A stretch of DNA of 64,000 nucleotides from Bacillota bacterium (GTDB taxonomy: Bacteria; Bacillota; DSM-12270; Thermacetogeniales; Thermacetogeniaceae), in the NCBI GenBank assembly GCA_029907475.1, contig JARYLU010000003.1, positions 62,001-126,000 of the forward strand, in the 5' to 3' direction. Positions 42,710 through 51,560 of the stretch are shown piece after piece; position 1 is the first letter of the stretch; the number at the start of each line of letters is the position of its first letter. Below the pieces are notes generated by a model. The model made no database searches and was not told where the DNA came from. It saw only the letters and a program-made list of their open reading frames with translations. Both the position numbers and the translations under genes were made by a program.

Positions 42710-43705
42710 GTGCGAAAACTGCTCCGCGGTTACAAATTATTAGGCTACGCTGTTTTAATAATCACTTTAATCTTAGTGGGACTGCCTGCACTGCTGGCGC
42801 GCGGTTGCAGTTGGGAAAAAACAGAAAATGCCCACCAGGAAGAGCCAGTGGTCCGTCTTCAAATTGGGCAGGATCAGATTGTTTTTCTTCCCCTGGAAGA
42901 GTATCTCATCGGTGTGGTGGCCGCAGAAATGCCTGCCTCTTTTCATCTGGAAGCCCTCAAGGCTCAGGCTGTTGCGGCGCGCACCTATGCCTTGCGGCGC
43001 TTATCTACCAAAAACCACGCTGAAAAACACCCCCATGCCGATCTCTGTACTGATCCCGGCCACTGCCAGGCCTGGATACCGCGGTCCGAAATGCGAAAGA
43101 GATGGGGTTTGCTGCGTTTTCACTTTTACTACGAACAGATTGCAGGCGCGGTCAGGGATACTGCGATGGAGGTCCTGGTTTATCAGGATCAGCTTATTGA
43201 CCCGGTTTACCACGCGAGTTGCGGGGGGAAAGGAACTGAGGACGCGGTTGAAGTCTGGGGTCACGATGTTTCCTATCTGAAGAGGGTGCCTTGCACCTGG
43301 GACCCTCCTCAAAAAACCCAACCTGTTTTTGCAACTTTTACCTTGCAAGATTTTTTTGCCCGCTTGGGAATGAAAGAAAGTGCGGTTCCCGTTGGGCAGG
43401 GGCTGGGGGGAGTGGTCCAGGTTTTGGAACATAGCCCCAGTGGTCGCGTCAGGAAAGTAAAAATTGGAGATCAGGTCTTCCGGGGGGTGGATTTAAGAAA
43501 AAGCCTGAACTTACGCTCTACCGATTTTTCGATTGAAGCAACGGGAGACCGGATCATTTTTGCAACCCAGGGGTACGGTCATGCTGTGGGTTTATGTCAG
43601 TCCGGTGCGCAGGGCATGGCTTTGCAAGGGAAAACATACCAGGAAATTTTATCTTATTATTACCGGGGTGTACAAATCAAACACTTAACTCCCCCTAATC
43701 AGTGA
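42710..43705 (+). CDS. spoIID: Stage II sporulation protein D (peptidoglycan lytic transglycosylase)
   Basis: A 331-residue membrane-anchored protein (TM: LLGYAVLIITLILVGLPALL). It carries the SpoIID core EYLIGVVAAEMPASFHLEALKAQAVAARTYAL with the catalytic Glu, zinc-site residues around YHASCGG, and the C-terminal GYGHAVGLCQSGAQGMA. It cleaves glycan strands during engulfment, working with SpoIIP and SpoIIM, neither of which is in this window. GTG at 42710 follows GGGGGAAGG. It ends in a terminator shared with the convergent CotF-like gene. Confidence 0.95.
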   Translation: MRKLLRGYKLLGYAVLIITLILVGLPALLARGCSWEKTENAHQEEPVVRLQIGQDQIVFLPLEEYLIGVVAAEMPASFHLEALKAQAVAARTYALRRLSTKNHAEKHPHADLCTDPGHCQAWIPRSEMRKRWGLLRFHFYYEQIAGAVRDTAMEVLVYQDQLIDPVYHASCGGKGTEDAVEVWGHDVSYLKRVPCTWDPPQKTQPVFATFTLQDFFARLGMKESAVPVGQGLGGVVQVLEHSPSGRVRKVKIGDQVFRGVDLRKSLNLRSTDFSIEATGDRIIFATQGYGHAVGLCQSGAQGMALQGKTYQEILSYYYRGVQIKHLTPPNQ

Positions 43706-43728
43706 GGGGGGAGCGGAATCAAAAGGAC

Positions 43729-43758
43729 AAGGGGAGCGTCGCTCCCCTTAATGTTTTT
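43729..43758. terminator. Terminator between spoIID and the convergent CotF-like gene
   Basis: A 9-base perfect stem AAGGGGAGC / GCTCCCCTT with a 3-base loop is followed on the + strand by AATGTTTTTT. On the minus strand it has less of a T-run, but it may serve both genes. Confidence 0.75.
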
Positions 43759-43778
43759 TAAGCTTATCATGCTAACAG

Positions 43779-44075
43779 TTACATCAAACGTCCTGCCGCG
43801 CCACCTAGCGTTCCCATCTGTTGCTGGGCTTTGGATCTCGCCTCAGAAATCATCTTCGGATCTGCTGCTGGAGGTTTATACCAGCCCTTCTGATTCATAA
43901 AATTGAAAACCTTTTGGGCAGCGTCTTGTTCCTGACGGTGAATTTCCACGAAATCTTTCCGGAGGTCGGAGTTGGCTGATTCGTAAATCGCGGTGTTGTA
44001 GTTACCCATCAAGAATTTCTGACTTGATAAAAGGTCCTCTGTACACAACTGATCATTTAGTTTATGATCCGGCAT
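43779..44075 (-). CDS. CotF-family spore coat protein
   Basis: A 98-residue helical protein, LCTEDLLSSQKFLMGNYNTAIYESANSDLRKDFVEIHRQEQ then FNFMNQKGWYKPPAADP, matching the CotF/ferritin-like coat family of Clostridia. Its ATG (complement of 44073-44075) follows AAGGGAGGATC on the minus strand. It is the second gene of a minus-strand pair driven by a sigma-G-type promoter. In Bacillus, spoIIQ occupies this interval. Confidence 0.85.
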   Translation of the reverse strand: MPDHKLNDQLCTEDLLSSQKFLMGNYNTAIYESANSDLRKDFVEIHRQEQDAAQKVFNFMNQKGWYKPPAADPKMISEARSKAQQQMGTLGGAAGRLM

Positions 44076-44122
44076 TTCTGATCCTCCCTTCTGGTGTCAA
44101 ATCATTTTTTTCGTTGTTTGTG

Positions 44123-44323
44123 CTAGATTGTTGCCGCTTCATTCAGGTGTTTCATCAGGGTATCCAGGTGGCGCTGGTGCATGTCACGCAGGTTTTGACA
44201 TAAACTCTTAATTTCCGGGTCGGTGGCCTGATTAGCATAAACGCTGAATTTCTGAACCATAAGCTGCTCCTGGCGCAGGTTATCTTCGATTAAACCGAGT
44301 TCTTTCGAAGTGAGCCGAGCCAA
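44123..44323 (-). CDS. Small CotF-like/helical spore protein
   Basis: About 66 residues, mostly helical: LTSKELGLIEDNLRQEQLMVQKF then MHQRHLDTLMKHL, which resembles the N-terminal helices of CotF-like coat proteins. TTG (complement of 44321-44323) is the start because AAAGGAGGTGA lies just upstream on the minus strand. An upstream GTG at 44368 lies before the predicted transcript start and is rejected. It is co-transcribed with the 98-residue coat gene. Confidence 0.75.
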   Translation of the reverse strand: MARLTSKELGLIEDNLRQEQLMVQKFSVYANQATDPEIKSLCQNLRDMHQRHLDTLMKHLNEAATI

Positions 44324-44356
44324 TCCCTTCACCTCCTTTGAAGCTTTTTTCAACTG

Positions 44357-44387
44357 TAGTATGTACACCTCCGTATTTAATTATGCA
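44357..44387 (-). promoter_or_regulatory. Sigma-G promoter for the CotF-like pair
   Basis: On the minus strand TGCATA (complement of 44382-44387), an 18-base spacer and CATACTA (complement of 44357-44363) match the sigma-G consensus TGMATA-N17/18-CATACTA in full. This indicates forespore expression. Confidence 0.65.
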
Positions 44388-44480
44388 AAATTATATCCCT
44401 TTCTTAGCCTGTCCCAGTTAGTCTTTTTCACCTACCCATTCATATAAATGTACTAAACCGGAACCAGGGGAGGAACTAAA

Positions 44481-44729
44481 ATGCAAGAGTACATCCGCCG
44501 CCGGGTCCTGGAGGTAAGTCACTACATCCTGGAATCAGCAGCTACCGTTCGCCAAACCGCCCAAGTTTTCGGTGTCAGTAAAAGCACAATTCACAAGGAT
44601 GTTACGGAACGACTTCCCAAACTCAATCCCCAGTTGGCGTTGCAGGTGAGAAATATTCTGGAACTAAATAAAGCCGAACGTCATATCCGGGGGGGCGAGG
44701 CAACCCGTAAAAAATACCGGGGCGACTGA
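44481..44729 (+). CDS. spoIIID: Sporulation transcription regulator SpoIIID
   Basis: An 82-residue helix-turn-helix DNA-binding protein of the mother cell: YIRRRVLEVSHYILESAATVRQTAQVFGVSKSTIHKDV and a basic C-terminal helix. It tunes sigma-E genes and sigK expression. ATG at 44481 follows GGGGAGGAAC. A CATATAAAT about 40 bases upstream could be a sigma-E -10, but no clear -35 is seen. Confidence 0.97.
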   Translation: MQEYIRRRVLEVSHYILESAATVRQTAQVFGVSKSTIHKDVTERLPKLNPQLALQVRNILELNKAERHIRGGEATRKKYRGD

Positions 44730-44783
44730 TAGTCCTTCAGACCGGAAAGTGGATAATAATTAAAGAAAATTTTGAAAAATAAT

Positions 44784-44822
44784 GACAGGATTTCGGAAAA
44801 AAATGTCGAACTATATGTAGAA
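44784..44822 (+). repeat. Intergenic motif copy 1, before mbl
   Basis: The block GACAGGATTTCGG, A-run, TGTCGAA, then TATGTAGAA recurs at 53820-53846 with four differences over the first 27 bases. The internal TGTCGAA equals the Spo0A box core. Confidence 0.45.
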
Positions 44823-44889
44823 CCTTCTTTTCTCTTTTCAAACGAGAAGGACAGGCACTATAAAATGTAGGAAAGGCTGGGCGGGGAAG

Positions 44890-45915
44890 ATGTTTTGGGT
44901 AGATGACATCGGGGTTGACCTGGGTACGGCGAGTGTGCTTGTTTACATGAAAGGAAAAGGAATTGTGTTAAATGAGCCCTCGGTCGTTGCGATCGACAAA
45001 AATACCGGAAAAATGATTGCGGTCGGCGAAGAGGCGCGGCAAATGCTCGGCCGCACGCCGGGGAATATCGTGGCTCTAAGACCGCTCCGGGACGGCGTCA
45101 TCGCAGATTATGATGTTACGGAGCGGATGCTGCGGTACTTTATTCAAAAAGCGGTAGGGCACCGCCTTCTTTTTCGCCCCCGGCTGATGGTATGCATTCC
45201 CTCTGGGGTCACGAGTGTCGAGGAGCGGGCGGTAAAACAAGCCGCCCTTCAGGCCGGGGCGCGTCACGCCTATCTTCTTGAAGAGCCTTTGGCTGCCGCG
45301 CTGGGGGCCGGGATTACTATTTCCGAGGCGAGCGGCAACATGGTTGTTGATATTGGAGGCGGTACCACCGATGTGGCGGTCCTCTGTTTGGGAGGGATTG
45401 TTTGCAGTAAATCCCTTCGAGTTGGAGGAGATAAATTTGATGAAGCAATTATCAGGTATATCCGCAAGGAATATAATTTGATGATCGGGGAGCGTACCGC
45501 CGAAGAGCTCAAAATCAGGATTGGGACTGCTTATCCCCAGGCAAAGGAACCGGGGGAAGGGTTAGACATCCGGGGGCGGGACCTGGTTTCCGGGCTTCCG
45601 AAAACAATCCGGGTTACCGCAGAAGAAAGTTACCTGGCCTTGCAGGAACCGGTTGAACAGGTAGTAAGTGCGGTGAAAGAGGTATTGGAGCGGACGCCTC
45701 CGGAACTGGCCGCTGACATTATTAACAAAGGAATTGTTCTTACCGGGGGCGGGAGCTTGCTGCACGGTTTCGATCGCTTGCTCAGCGAAGAAACCGGTCT
45801 TCCGGTTCACGTTGCTGAGGACCCCATTTCCTGCGTGGCTTTGGGAACAGGGAGGGCGCTGGGAATGTTGCACATCTTGCAAGATAACCGCAACTCATCC
45901 AGGAAGGTAGTCTAA
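44890..45915 (+). CDS. mbl: MreB-like cell-shape protein (Mbl)
   Basis: A 341-residue bacterial actin. It has the phosphate-1 motif [33 protein letters not shown], the phosphate-2 motif [12 protein letters not shown], and the adenosine motif [11 protein letters not shown]. It guides lateral wall synthesis. ATG at 44890 has GGGCGGGG upstream. The spoIIID-mbl-flhO-flhP order is the Bacillus one, which favours the Mbl paralogue. Confidence 0.93.
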   Translation: MFWVDDIGVDLGTASVLVYMKGKGIVLNEPSVVAIDKNTGKMIAVGEEARQMLGRTPGNIVALRPLRDGVIADYDVTERMLRYFIQKAVGHRLLFRPRLMVCIPSGVTSVEERAVKQAALQAGARHAYLLEEPLAAALGAGITISEASGNMVVDIGGGTTDVAVLCLGGIVCSKSLRVGGDKFDEAIIRYIRKEYNLMIGERTAEELKIRIGTAYPQAKEPGEGLDIRGRDLVSGLPKTIRVTAEESYLALQEPVEQVVSAVKEVLERTPPELAADIINKGIVLTGGGSLLHGFDRLLSEETGLPVHVAEDPISCVALGTGRALGMLHILQDNRNSSRKVV

Positions 45916-46020
45916 AGTCCCATAACTTGGGGACTCAGGTAGGATTTTTTTCTGCAATTGCAGGATTTCGCCGAAGCAGGTAGTATATAGTATTACAAGA
46001 ATTTTTTCCTGGGAAAGGGG

Positions 46021-46815
46021 GTGATAAAAACGGTCAGAGGGCTTTATACTGCGGCAGCGGGAATGATGGCAAAACAGACCCAAACGGATGTGATTGCCCA
46101 CAACCTGGCAAATGCCGGCACGTCTGGCTACCGGCGGGACGAAGTGGTTTTGGGCTCCTTTCCCCAAATGCTGCTCACCCGCCTGAGAGACCCGGACTCT
46201 CACGCTCCTCCCCGAATCGGGATGCTTGGAACGGGATGTGTTATCAACGCGGTGGTCACTTCTTTCCGTCCTGGAGTTTGGCAGGAGACGGGAAACGCCC
46301 TGGATCTGGCCCTGCGGGGAAATGCATACTTTGCGGTACGGGATGCACAGGGGCAGATTTTTTATACCCGAAACGGGAGTTTTACCCTTGATGAATCCGG
46401 TCGCCTGGTAACCACAGCAAATTTTGCCGTCCTGGGAGAGCGGAACGGGCAATTGGAGGAAATTTACGTCCCGGGTGGGGATTTCAGAGTTGGCCCGGAT
46501 GGTTCTTTGCACGGGGGGGTGAATGCGGCCGGAGAAGAAATCCCCAGGCTGGCGCTGGTGGCGGGGCCGGGTGAGGGCGCGGGAACAGGATGGGAAAAGG
46601 TTGGCGACTCTCTGTTTCAGGGAGAGGCCTGGCCCGTCGGGGGAGTGAGCTACGAAGTGAGGCAGGGTTTTCGCGAGGGCTCCAACGTAAATCCGATGGA
46701 AGAAATGGTCGGCCTGCTTGCGGTCATGCGCGCCTATGAAGCAAACCAGAAAGTGATCCAGGTAACAGACGGCACCCTGGAGAAAGTGGTGAACGAAGTC
46801 GGCCGCGTGAAGTAA
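46021..46815 (+). CDS. flhO: Flagellar basal-body rod protein, FlhO/FlgF type
   Basis: A 264-residue protein with the flagellar rod/hook N-terminus (RGLYTAAAGMMAKQTQTDVIAHNLANAGTSGY), the middle region ALDLALRGNAYFAVRDAQG, and the conserved C-terminus NVNPMEEMVGLLAVMRAYEANQKVI. It forms part of the distal rod. GTG at 46021 has AAAGGGGG overlapping it; no better start is in frame. In Bacillus flhO and flhP are adjacent; here a 666-base gap with a repeat separates them. Confidence 0.92.
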   Translation: MIKTVRGLYTAAAGMMAKQTQTDVIAHNLANAGTSGYRRDEVVLGSFPQMLLTRLRDPDSHAPPRIGMLGTGCVINAVVTSFRPGVWQETGNALDLALRGNAYFAVRDAQGQIFYTRNGSFTLDESGRLVTTANFAVLGERNGQLEEIYVPGGDFRVGPDGSLHGGVNAAGEEIPRLALVAGPGEGAGTGWEKVGDSLFQGEAWPVGGVSYEVRQGFREGSNVNPMEEMVGLLAVMRAYEANQKVIQVTDGTLEKVVNEVGRVK

Positions 46816-47035
46816 ACCGGCGCTGCAGGTTTTTCGTCAGGCCTGATAACGCCAAGATCAAAGCTAACCCGAAACAACGGAGGCGGACTGCTTGACAGAA
46901 GCCTCCCGGGCGCCGACCGAACGAGGTGCCCGAACAGCGTTTCACCTCATTCGCTTTTCAAAACCTACTTCTCTTTTTTGACGTGTTACACGGGCATACC
47001 CTTGTATTGCCTGTATTTCATGGCACTAACCTGCC

Positions 47036-47441
47036 ATGAAAAATACGATCCAGGTCATCCTTGCGCTCGAAGACCTTGCGTAGATTATTACCCTCGCTAC
47101 TAAGCCAGGCAAGCCTTCTGACAAGCGACATATGGAGCGACGGGTAACAGCACCCGGCGCCGCGAGGTTGACAGTTCAGGCTGCGAGGACTTTCAACACG
47201 GCGGAAACTGAAAGCAGTGGCGAAGCGCCGGTTCAAAGCGCGGCATAAATGGATATAAAGTTGCGGAGGTTTTCCGCAGCAGCCTAGAACTGTCCCGAAG
47301 CAAGCCGTGGTGCTGTCCGGAGCGGAATCAGGAGCGAGTGGAAGTGCTTGCCTGGCAACCTCCGCAAGGTCGCTGCGCCTGCAAGGATAAACCACTATTT
47401 TCATTCTTTCGGTGGTGCCGCCTGGGCGGCATGAGCGTCTG
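47036..47441 (+). repeat. Dispersed intergenic repeat, full copy E (core inverted relative to copy B)
   Basis: The left flank 47036-47069 matches copy B's left flank with two differences in 34 bases and in the same orientation. The right flank 47389-47441 matches copy B's right flank in the same orientation. Between them the core (GCCAGGCAAGC 47104-47114 to GCTTGCCTGGC 47346-47356) is the reverse complement of copy B's core. The rest of the 46816-47481 gap has a 10-base perfect hairpin (TTTCATGGCA...TGCCATGAAA, 47017-47042) and no gene. Confidence 0.85.
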
Positions 47442-47481
47442 AATTGGAAAAACGAGAAGTTTTAGGAGGGTTGGAAAAAAA

Positions 47482-48279
47482 ATGCTCAGGGCACTTTATA
47501 CTGCTGCCTCGGGGATGACAGCGCAGCAGTTTAACATTGATACTATTTCCCATAACCTGGCAAATGTCAACACAACAGGCTTTAAAAAAGTCAGGCCCGA
47601 GTTTCAGGACCTGATCTATCTTGCAATCAGGCGTCCTGCTGCACCTGCAGGGGAAGCCGCGGGACCTCCCATCGGATTGAATGTGGGGTTGGGGGTGCGG
47701 GCTGCAGGCTCACAGACGATCTTCCAGCAGGGGAACCTGCAGCCCACTTCAAACCCGCTCGACCTGGCCCTTTCAGGACCCGGCTTCTTTGTTGTGAAGG
47801 ACTCCAACGATGAGGAGTTTTACACCCGGGACGGGAGCTTCAAGCTGGATGCCGAAGGAAACCTGGTTACTATGGATGGGTACTACGTGCAGGGGGACGG
47901 GGGAAACATCACCATTCCGTCCACAGCCTCGGAGCTCAGTGTTGCCAGGGACGGGACTATCACCTATACCGCGCCCGGGGAAACCGAGCCAACCACGGTG
48001 GGAAAACTGACCATTGTCCAGTTTGTCAACCCCGCCGGGCTCGACAGGCTCGGCCACAACCTTTACCGGATAACGGCCGCCTCGGGTGAGGCTCAGGCGA
48101 TTGAAGAGAACGAAGGACAGAGCGTGACTGTGGAGCAGGGTTTCCTGGAGTCATCCAACGTCCAGGTGGTCGAAGAGATGGTCAACCTGATCACCGCACA
48201 GAGGGCCTATGAATTGAACTCCAAGGCAATCCAGGCATCGGATGAGATGCTAAACATTGCCAACAACCTCCGCCGCTAG
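47482..48279 (+). CDS. flgG: Flagellar basal-body rod protein, FlhP/FlgG type
   Basis: A 265-residue rod protein: LRALYTAASGMTAQQFNIDTISHNLANVNTTGFKK at the start, NPLDLALSGPGFFVV, and the C-terminus SNVQVVEEMVNLITAQRAYELNSKAIQASDEML. ATG at 47482 follows TAGGAGGG. Being the partner of flhO it corresponds to Bacillus flhP, and is FlgG-like by motif. Its 5' region is repeat copy E. It is followed by a rod-binding protein. Confidence 0.95.
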   Translation: MLRALYTAASGMTAQQFNIDTISHNLANVNTTGFKKVRPEFQDLIYLAIRRPAAPAGEAAGPPIGLNVGLGVRAAGSQTIFQQGNLQPTSNPLDLALSGPGFFVVKDSNDEEFYTRDGSFKLDAEGNLVTMDGYYVQGDGGNITIPSTASELSVARDGTITYTAPGETEPTTVGKLTIVQFVNPAGLDRLGHNLYRITAASGEAQAIEENEGQSVTVEQGFLESSNVQVVEEMVNLITAQRAYELNSKAIQASDEMLNIANNLRR

Positions 48280-48325
48280 GTTCTCGGGGTACGAAAATAA
48301 CCAGGCAGCTTGGAGGCGATCGTTT

Positions 48326-48649
48326 ATGATAATGGATATTACAGGTCTTCCTGGGACCGGGAGTACAGGCACCCCCTCCGGTGCCGGAGAAAAATTGAGC
48401 GCTGCCGCAGAGGGAGACCTGGCAGACGAAAGGCTTAGGGAAGCATGCCAGCAGCTTGAGGGCGTTTTCTGGCACCTGTTGTTGAGGTCCATGCGAAAAA
48501 CGATACCGGGGGGCGGATTCCTGGGCCAAAGCTCCGAGGAGAGGATTTACCAGGACCTGCTGGATGAACAGTATGCAATGTTGCTGGCCAGGCAGGATAA
48601 AGCCGGGATCGGCAGGATCCTGTACGAACAGCTGCGCCGGAAAGGATAG
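48326..48649 (+). CDS. FlgJ-type rod-binding protein
   Basis: About 107 residues, corresponding to the N-terminal rod-binding domain of FlgJ (LREACQQLEGVFWHLLLRSMRKTIP then QDLLDEQYAMLLARQDKAGIG). The muramidase domain present in proteobacterial FlgJ is absent, as is usual in Gram-positives. ATG at 48326 follows TTGGAGGCG. It lies between flgG and an SLH-domain protein gene. Confidence 0.85.
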   Translation: MIMDITGLPGTGSTGTPSGAGEKLSAAAEGDLADERLREACQQLEGVFWHLLLRSMRKTIPGGGFLGQSSEERIYQDLLDEQYAMLLARQDKAGIGRILYEQLRRKG

Positions 48650-48653
48650 TTTT

Positions 48654-50216
48654 ATGAAGAGATTACGTGGATTTACCGTTCTGGTAGTCTTCGCCCTGGT
48701 GCTTTTTTCTGCCGGGGCGGCTTTGGGAGCGCCTAACCTCAAGGTAACGTGCAACGGAGACAGGGTTTACGACGGCGATGATTTTTTGGTCAGCGAGAAA
48801 ACGGTGAACGTTACTGTTTATGACCGGAATGGCGAGACGAACAGTCTCCTGATCAATGGAAAAACCGCAGCGACAGTAGCAGGAAAGGTTTATACCTGGA
48901 GCAAGAATATCTCACTTGTCCCCGGGGTCAATAAGATTGAAATCGAGGCCAAGTGGAGCGGCGGCTCCTCCAAGCAGTTCACTTTTTACGTCAAGCGCGC
49001 CGACACCCCGGTGCCCGGGTTAAGCTATTACGTCCCTTCACTCCCAGCATCCGGGAAGCTGGAAGGACTGAACAAGGCTTTTGTGCTGACCTATTCGAGC
49101 AGTGTCCTGGTTGACGAGGATGGGGACATTGTAGATGATCAGGGTGTCAATTTTAAGATCTGCAGCGCTCCCTCAGACCCGGACGAACGCCGGCCGGATG
49201 GCTATCACCTCCTGGCCAGCCCGAATTTTCCCTACGTGCTGCGGATCCAACCTGAAGACCCTGACGCCAGGCTCGTCCAGCCCGGCCAGCTCACCCTGCC
49301 TTATGACCGAAATATCAGCGCCACCCAGGCGGATCGTCTGGCCATCTGGTACAGTCCGGACAATGACTGGAACGACGGGGATAATGTCAATCTGGGTGGA
49401 TACACCGACCCCGGTAAACATACGGTGACCGTCCCCTTCCAGTTCGGCAGTGACGGGGATGGCTATTATGCCGTGTTTCTTTCCCAGAGGGAGTTCATGG
49501 AGTTTTCCGACCCGGCGGGGAGTGCCATGTCCTGGGCTTACTCGCCGGTTATGTGCCTCTACGCCAAAGGAATCGCCGAGCCAAACGACCAGGGGCCGCT
49601 ACTTCTCGAAAGGAATAGGACAAAAGTAATCTCTGCAGGTTGGTTTGGTCTGAAAAATGACGATAATACCCAGAAGAGCATAACTCGCCTGGAATTTGCC
49701 ACAATGATGGTTAAAGGCCTGGGGTTTCCCCTCCTGGAAAAGCCGGGACGGTACGAGGAGGTTTTCAGGGATGTTCGCAGTTGGGACGAACCCTCCGACA
49801 GCAATTACTTCGGGCCGTACTACCCCGGCTCCAATTACTATGAGCCCTCCCTCGTTCAGTACGTGGAAACAGCAGCAAGGAACGGTATCGTTTCCGGGTA
49901 CCCTGACGGCACTTTTCGCCCGATGAAGTTCCTGACGCGCCAGGAAGCAGCTGTGATCCTGGCGCGGGTGGCAGGCTTGAAACTGCCGGATGATGACCAA
50001 AAGACGTCACAGGATCTGCAAAAAACCTTTGGAGACTCTGGTGCCATTGCTTCCTGGGCCGCACCCTCCGTGTTTGCTGCTCAAAAGGCAAAGCTGATCG
50101 TTGGAATGCCAGACCCCGATTCGAAAAAAATGCTTTTCCAACCAGGTGCCCCCCTTTCAAGGGCTGAGGCTATCAGCCTTGCCTATCGTTTGCTGAAAAA
50201 ACTCAAGAAGATCTGA
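48654..50216 (+). CDS. Secreted SLH-domain cell-surface protein
   Basis: A 520-residue protein with a signal peptide (FTVLVVFALVLFSAGAALGA), then a beta-sandwich domain (KTVNVTVYDRNGETNSLLINGK) typical of bacterial Ig/cadherin-like folds. A middle region of about 200 residues is unassigned. Three SLH repeats end the chain (near TRLEFATMMVKGLG, GYPDGTFRPMKFLTRQEAAVILARVAGLK and PLSRAEAISLAYRLL). SLH repeats bind pyruvylated wall polymers. ATG at 48654 follows GGAAAGGATAG. Its place next to flagellar genes may be accidental. Confidence 0.88.
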   Translation: MKRLRGFTVLVVFALVLFSAGAALGAPNLKVTCNGDRVYDGDDFLVSEKTVNVTVYDRNGETNSLLINGKTAATVAGKVYTWSKNISLVPGVNKIEIEAKWSGGSSKQFTFYVKRADTPVPGLSYYVPSLPASGKLEGLNKAFVLTYSSSVLVDEDGDIVDDQGVNFKICSAPSDPDERRPDGYHLLASPNFPYVLRIQPEDPDARLVQPGQLTLPYDRNISATQADRLAIWYSPDNDWNDGDNVNLGGYTDPGKHTVTVPFQFGSDGDGYYAVFLSQREFMEFSDPAGSAMSWAYSPVMCLYAKGIAEPNDQGPLLLERNRTKVISAGWFGLKNDDNTQKSITRLEFATMMVKGLGFPLLEKPGRYEEVFRDVRSWDEPSDSNYFGPYYPGSNYYEPSLVQYVETAARNGIVSGYPDGTFRPMKFLTRQEAAVILARVAGLKLPDDDQKTSQDLQKTFGDSGAIASWAAPSVFAAQKAKLIVGMPDPDSKKMLFQPGAPLSRAEAISLAYRLLKKLKKI

Positions 50217-50488
50217 CATCTTTCTAACAAGAGAAAGGGAACCGCGGATTACTTATGATCTTGACTGAGAAAGAGAGAACTACTCGCAGGGGCCTCACAC
50301 GGGGACTATTTTTATGAAAACTCTCTCTTGGAACCATAACCTGGCTGAAAGTTCATATTGGGAGCATAAAGTGGCAAGGAGTATAAGAAAAAGCAAAAGA
50401 AATCGTCCACTTGCTTCATCCGTCAATTAATAGAAACACATTATGAAAAATTAACATTTAATTATTCTTGGTAAACCTCACGAACTGA

Positions 50489-50517
50489 GAACCGGGTTAA
50501 GCCCGGGTTCTTTTTTT
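50489..50517 (+). terminator. Intrinsic terminator after the SLH gene
   Basis: GAACCGGG pairs with CCCGGGTTC (one bulge) and is followed by seven T. The preceding AT-rich stretch 50217-50488 shows no gene or recognised site. Confidence 0.75.
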
Positions 50518-50540
50518 ATTTTCGGGGTGCTGGAGAAAAG

Positions 50541-50569
50541 TTATATTCGTTACACTAAAGACATATTAT
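50541..50569 (+). promoter_or_regulatory. Sigma-E-like promoter for yabP
   Basis: TTATATT (50541-50547), a 14-base spacer and CATATTAT (50562-50569) resemble the sigma-E consensus KMATATT-N14-CATACANT. It lies 58 bases before yabP. Confidence 0.5.
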
Positions 50570-50626
50570 GGGAGAGAGGGGCCGCCTGCGGGTACTTTAG
50601 ACTCAAAGAGAGAGGAGGGCCAGGGG

Positions 50627-50905
50627 ATGGCGGGATCGGACCAGGAAATAACCCTGACGAACCGGGAAAGGCTGGAAGCAACGGGAGTCCTTCAAGTTAT
50701 CAGTTATGATGCGGGAGAGATCGTTCTCGAGACCCAGCTCGGCTTGCTTATTTTGCGGGGTGAAGGGATGCACATCACCCACCTGGATTTGGCCGCCGGG
50801 GAGCTGATGGTTCAGGGGTCGATCGGTTCTTTAGAATACACTGAGCACCGGGGAAAGAAACTAAAGGCGAAAGGGAAGAATATTTTAGGGCGCCTCCTCA
50901 AATGA
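50627..50905 (+). CDS. yabP: Sporulation protein YabP
   Basis: A 92-residue beta-rich protein of the YabP/YqfC family (NRERLEATGVLQVISYDAGEIVLETQLGLLILRGEGMHITHLDL). In Bacillus it is needed for spore coat or cortex maturation under sigma-E. ATG at 50627 follows GAGAGGAGGGCC. It overlaps yabQ by four bases. Confidence 0.93.
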   Translation: MAGSDQEITLTNRERLEATGVLQVISYDAGEIVLETQLGLLILRGEGMHITHLDLAAGELMVQGSIGSLEYTEHRGKKLKAKGKNILGRLLK

Positions 50906-51453
50906 ACGAAACGGTAACGCAAGAGTTTCTGGTTCTTTTTTTAAATCTGGTTGTGGGGTTTGGAATCGGCTTTCTTTTTGATTGTTACCGGGTGCTCCGG
51001 TCTCTCTTGCGGCCGGGATGGTTCTTCACCCAGTTAACTGATTTTTTGTTTTGGATCCTTTGCGCGGCCCTGGCCTTTGGTGTCCTTTTTTTAGTAACCG
51101 GGGGAGAGGTTCGCTTTTATACACTTCTCATTATTCCTGCGGGCCTGGGAATTTATCTAAAATTTACCAGCTCCCGCCTGCAGGGACCGCTTTTTAACTT
51201 GTTTGTTCAGTTGAGCCGGTTGTTCCGTTTTTGCCTCCGGACTCTGGTTTTCGGATTGCAGCTTCTTTTTCTGCCTGTCCGCTTCGCCTGGCATTTAATC
51301 AGAATTTTCTTTCAGGTGGCAGCCGGCTTGTTCAAACTTTTCTGGCTGCTGGTGCGGTTTTTCCTGCGCTGGACCCGCCGCAAAACCAAGGAGGCAGTAC
51401 GGGCCTTGAAGCTTCGCAGGCCGCCCTCTCCTCCTCCCAATGCCCCACCTTGA
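50902..51453 (+). CDS. yabQ: Sporulation membrane protein YabQ
   Basis: A 183-residue protein. The first 85 residues hold membrane spans (FLVLFLNLVVGFGIGFLFDCYRVLRS, FLFWILCAALAFGVLFLV, YTLLIIPAGLGIYLKF), matching YabQ, which is needed for cortex formation. The basic, proline-rich C-terminus (RRPPSPPPNAPP) is cytoplasmic. ATG at 50902 overlaps the yabP stop region. Confidence 0.92.
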   Translation: MNETVTQEFLVLFLNLVVGFGIGFLFDCYRVLRSLLRPGWFFTQLTDFLFWILCAALAFGVLFLVTGGEVRFYTLLIIPAGLGIYLKFTSSRLQGPLFNLFVQLSRLFRFCLRTLVFGLQLLFLPVRFAWHLIRIFFQVAAGLFKLFWLLVRFFLRWTRRKTKEAVRALKLRRPPSPPPNAPP

Positions 51454-51512
51454 TAATTTTTCGCGTCAGAGAAGGATTTTTAATTTTTAAATAGAATAAA
51501 TTTGTACGAAAT

Positions 51513-51544
51513 TTATCCACAAAATATCCACAAAATGTGGATAA
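51513..51544. promoter_or_regulatory. Cluster of three DnaA boxes
   Basis: TTATCCACA (51513-51521, perfect), ATATCCACA (51524-51532, one mismatch) and TGTGGATAA (51536-51544, perfect, inverted) lie within 32 bases in an AT-rich stretch between yabQ and a small HTH gene. Confidence 0.8.
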
Positions 51545-51560
51545 CCAGGCGGGAAAGCGC

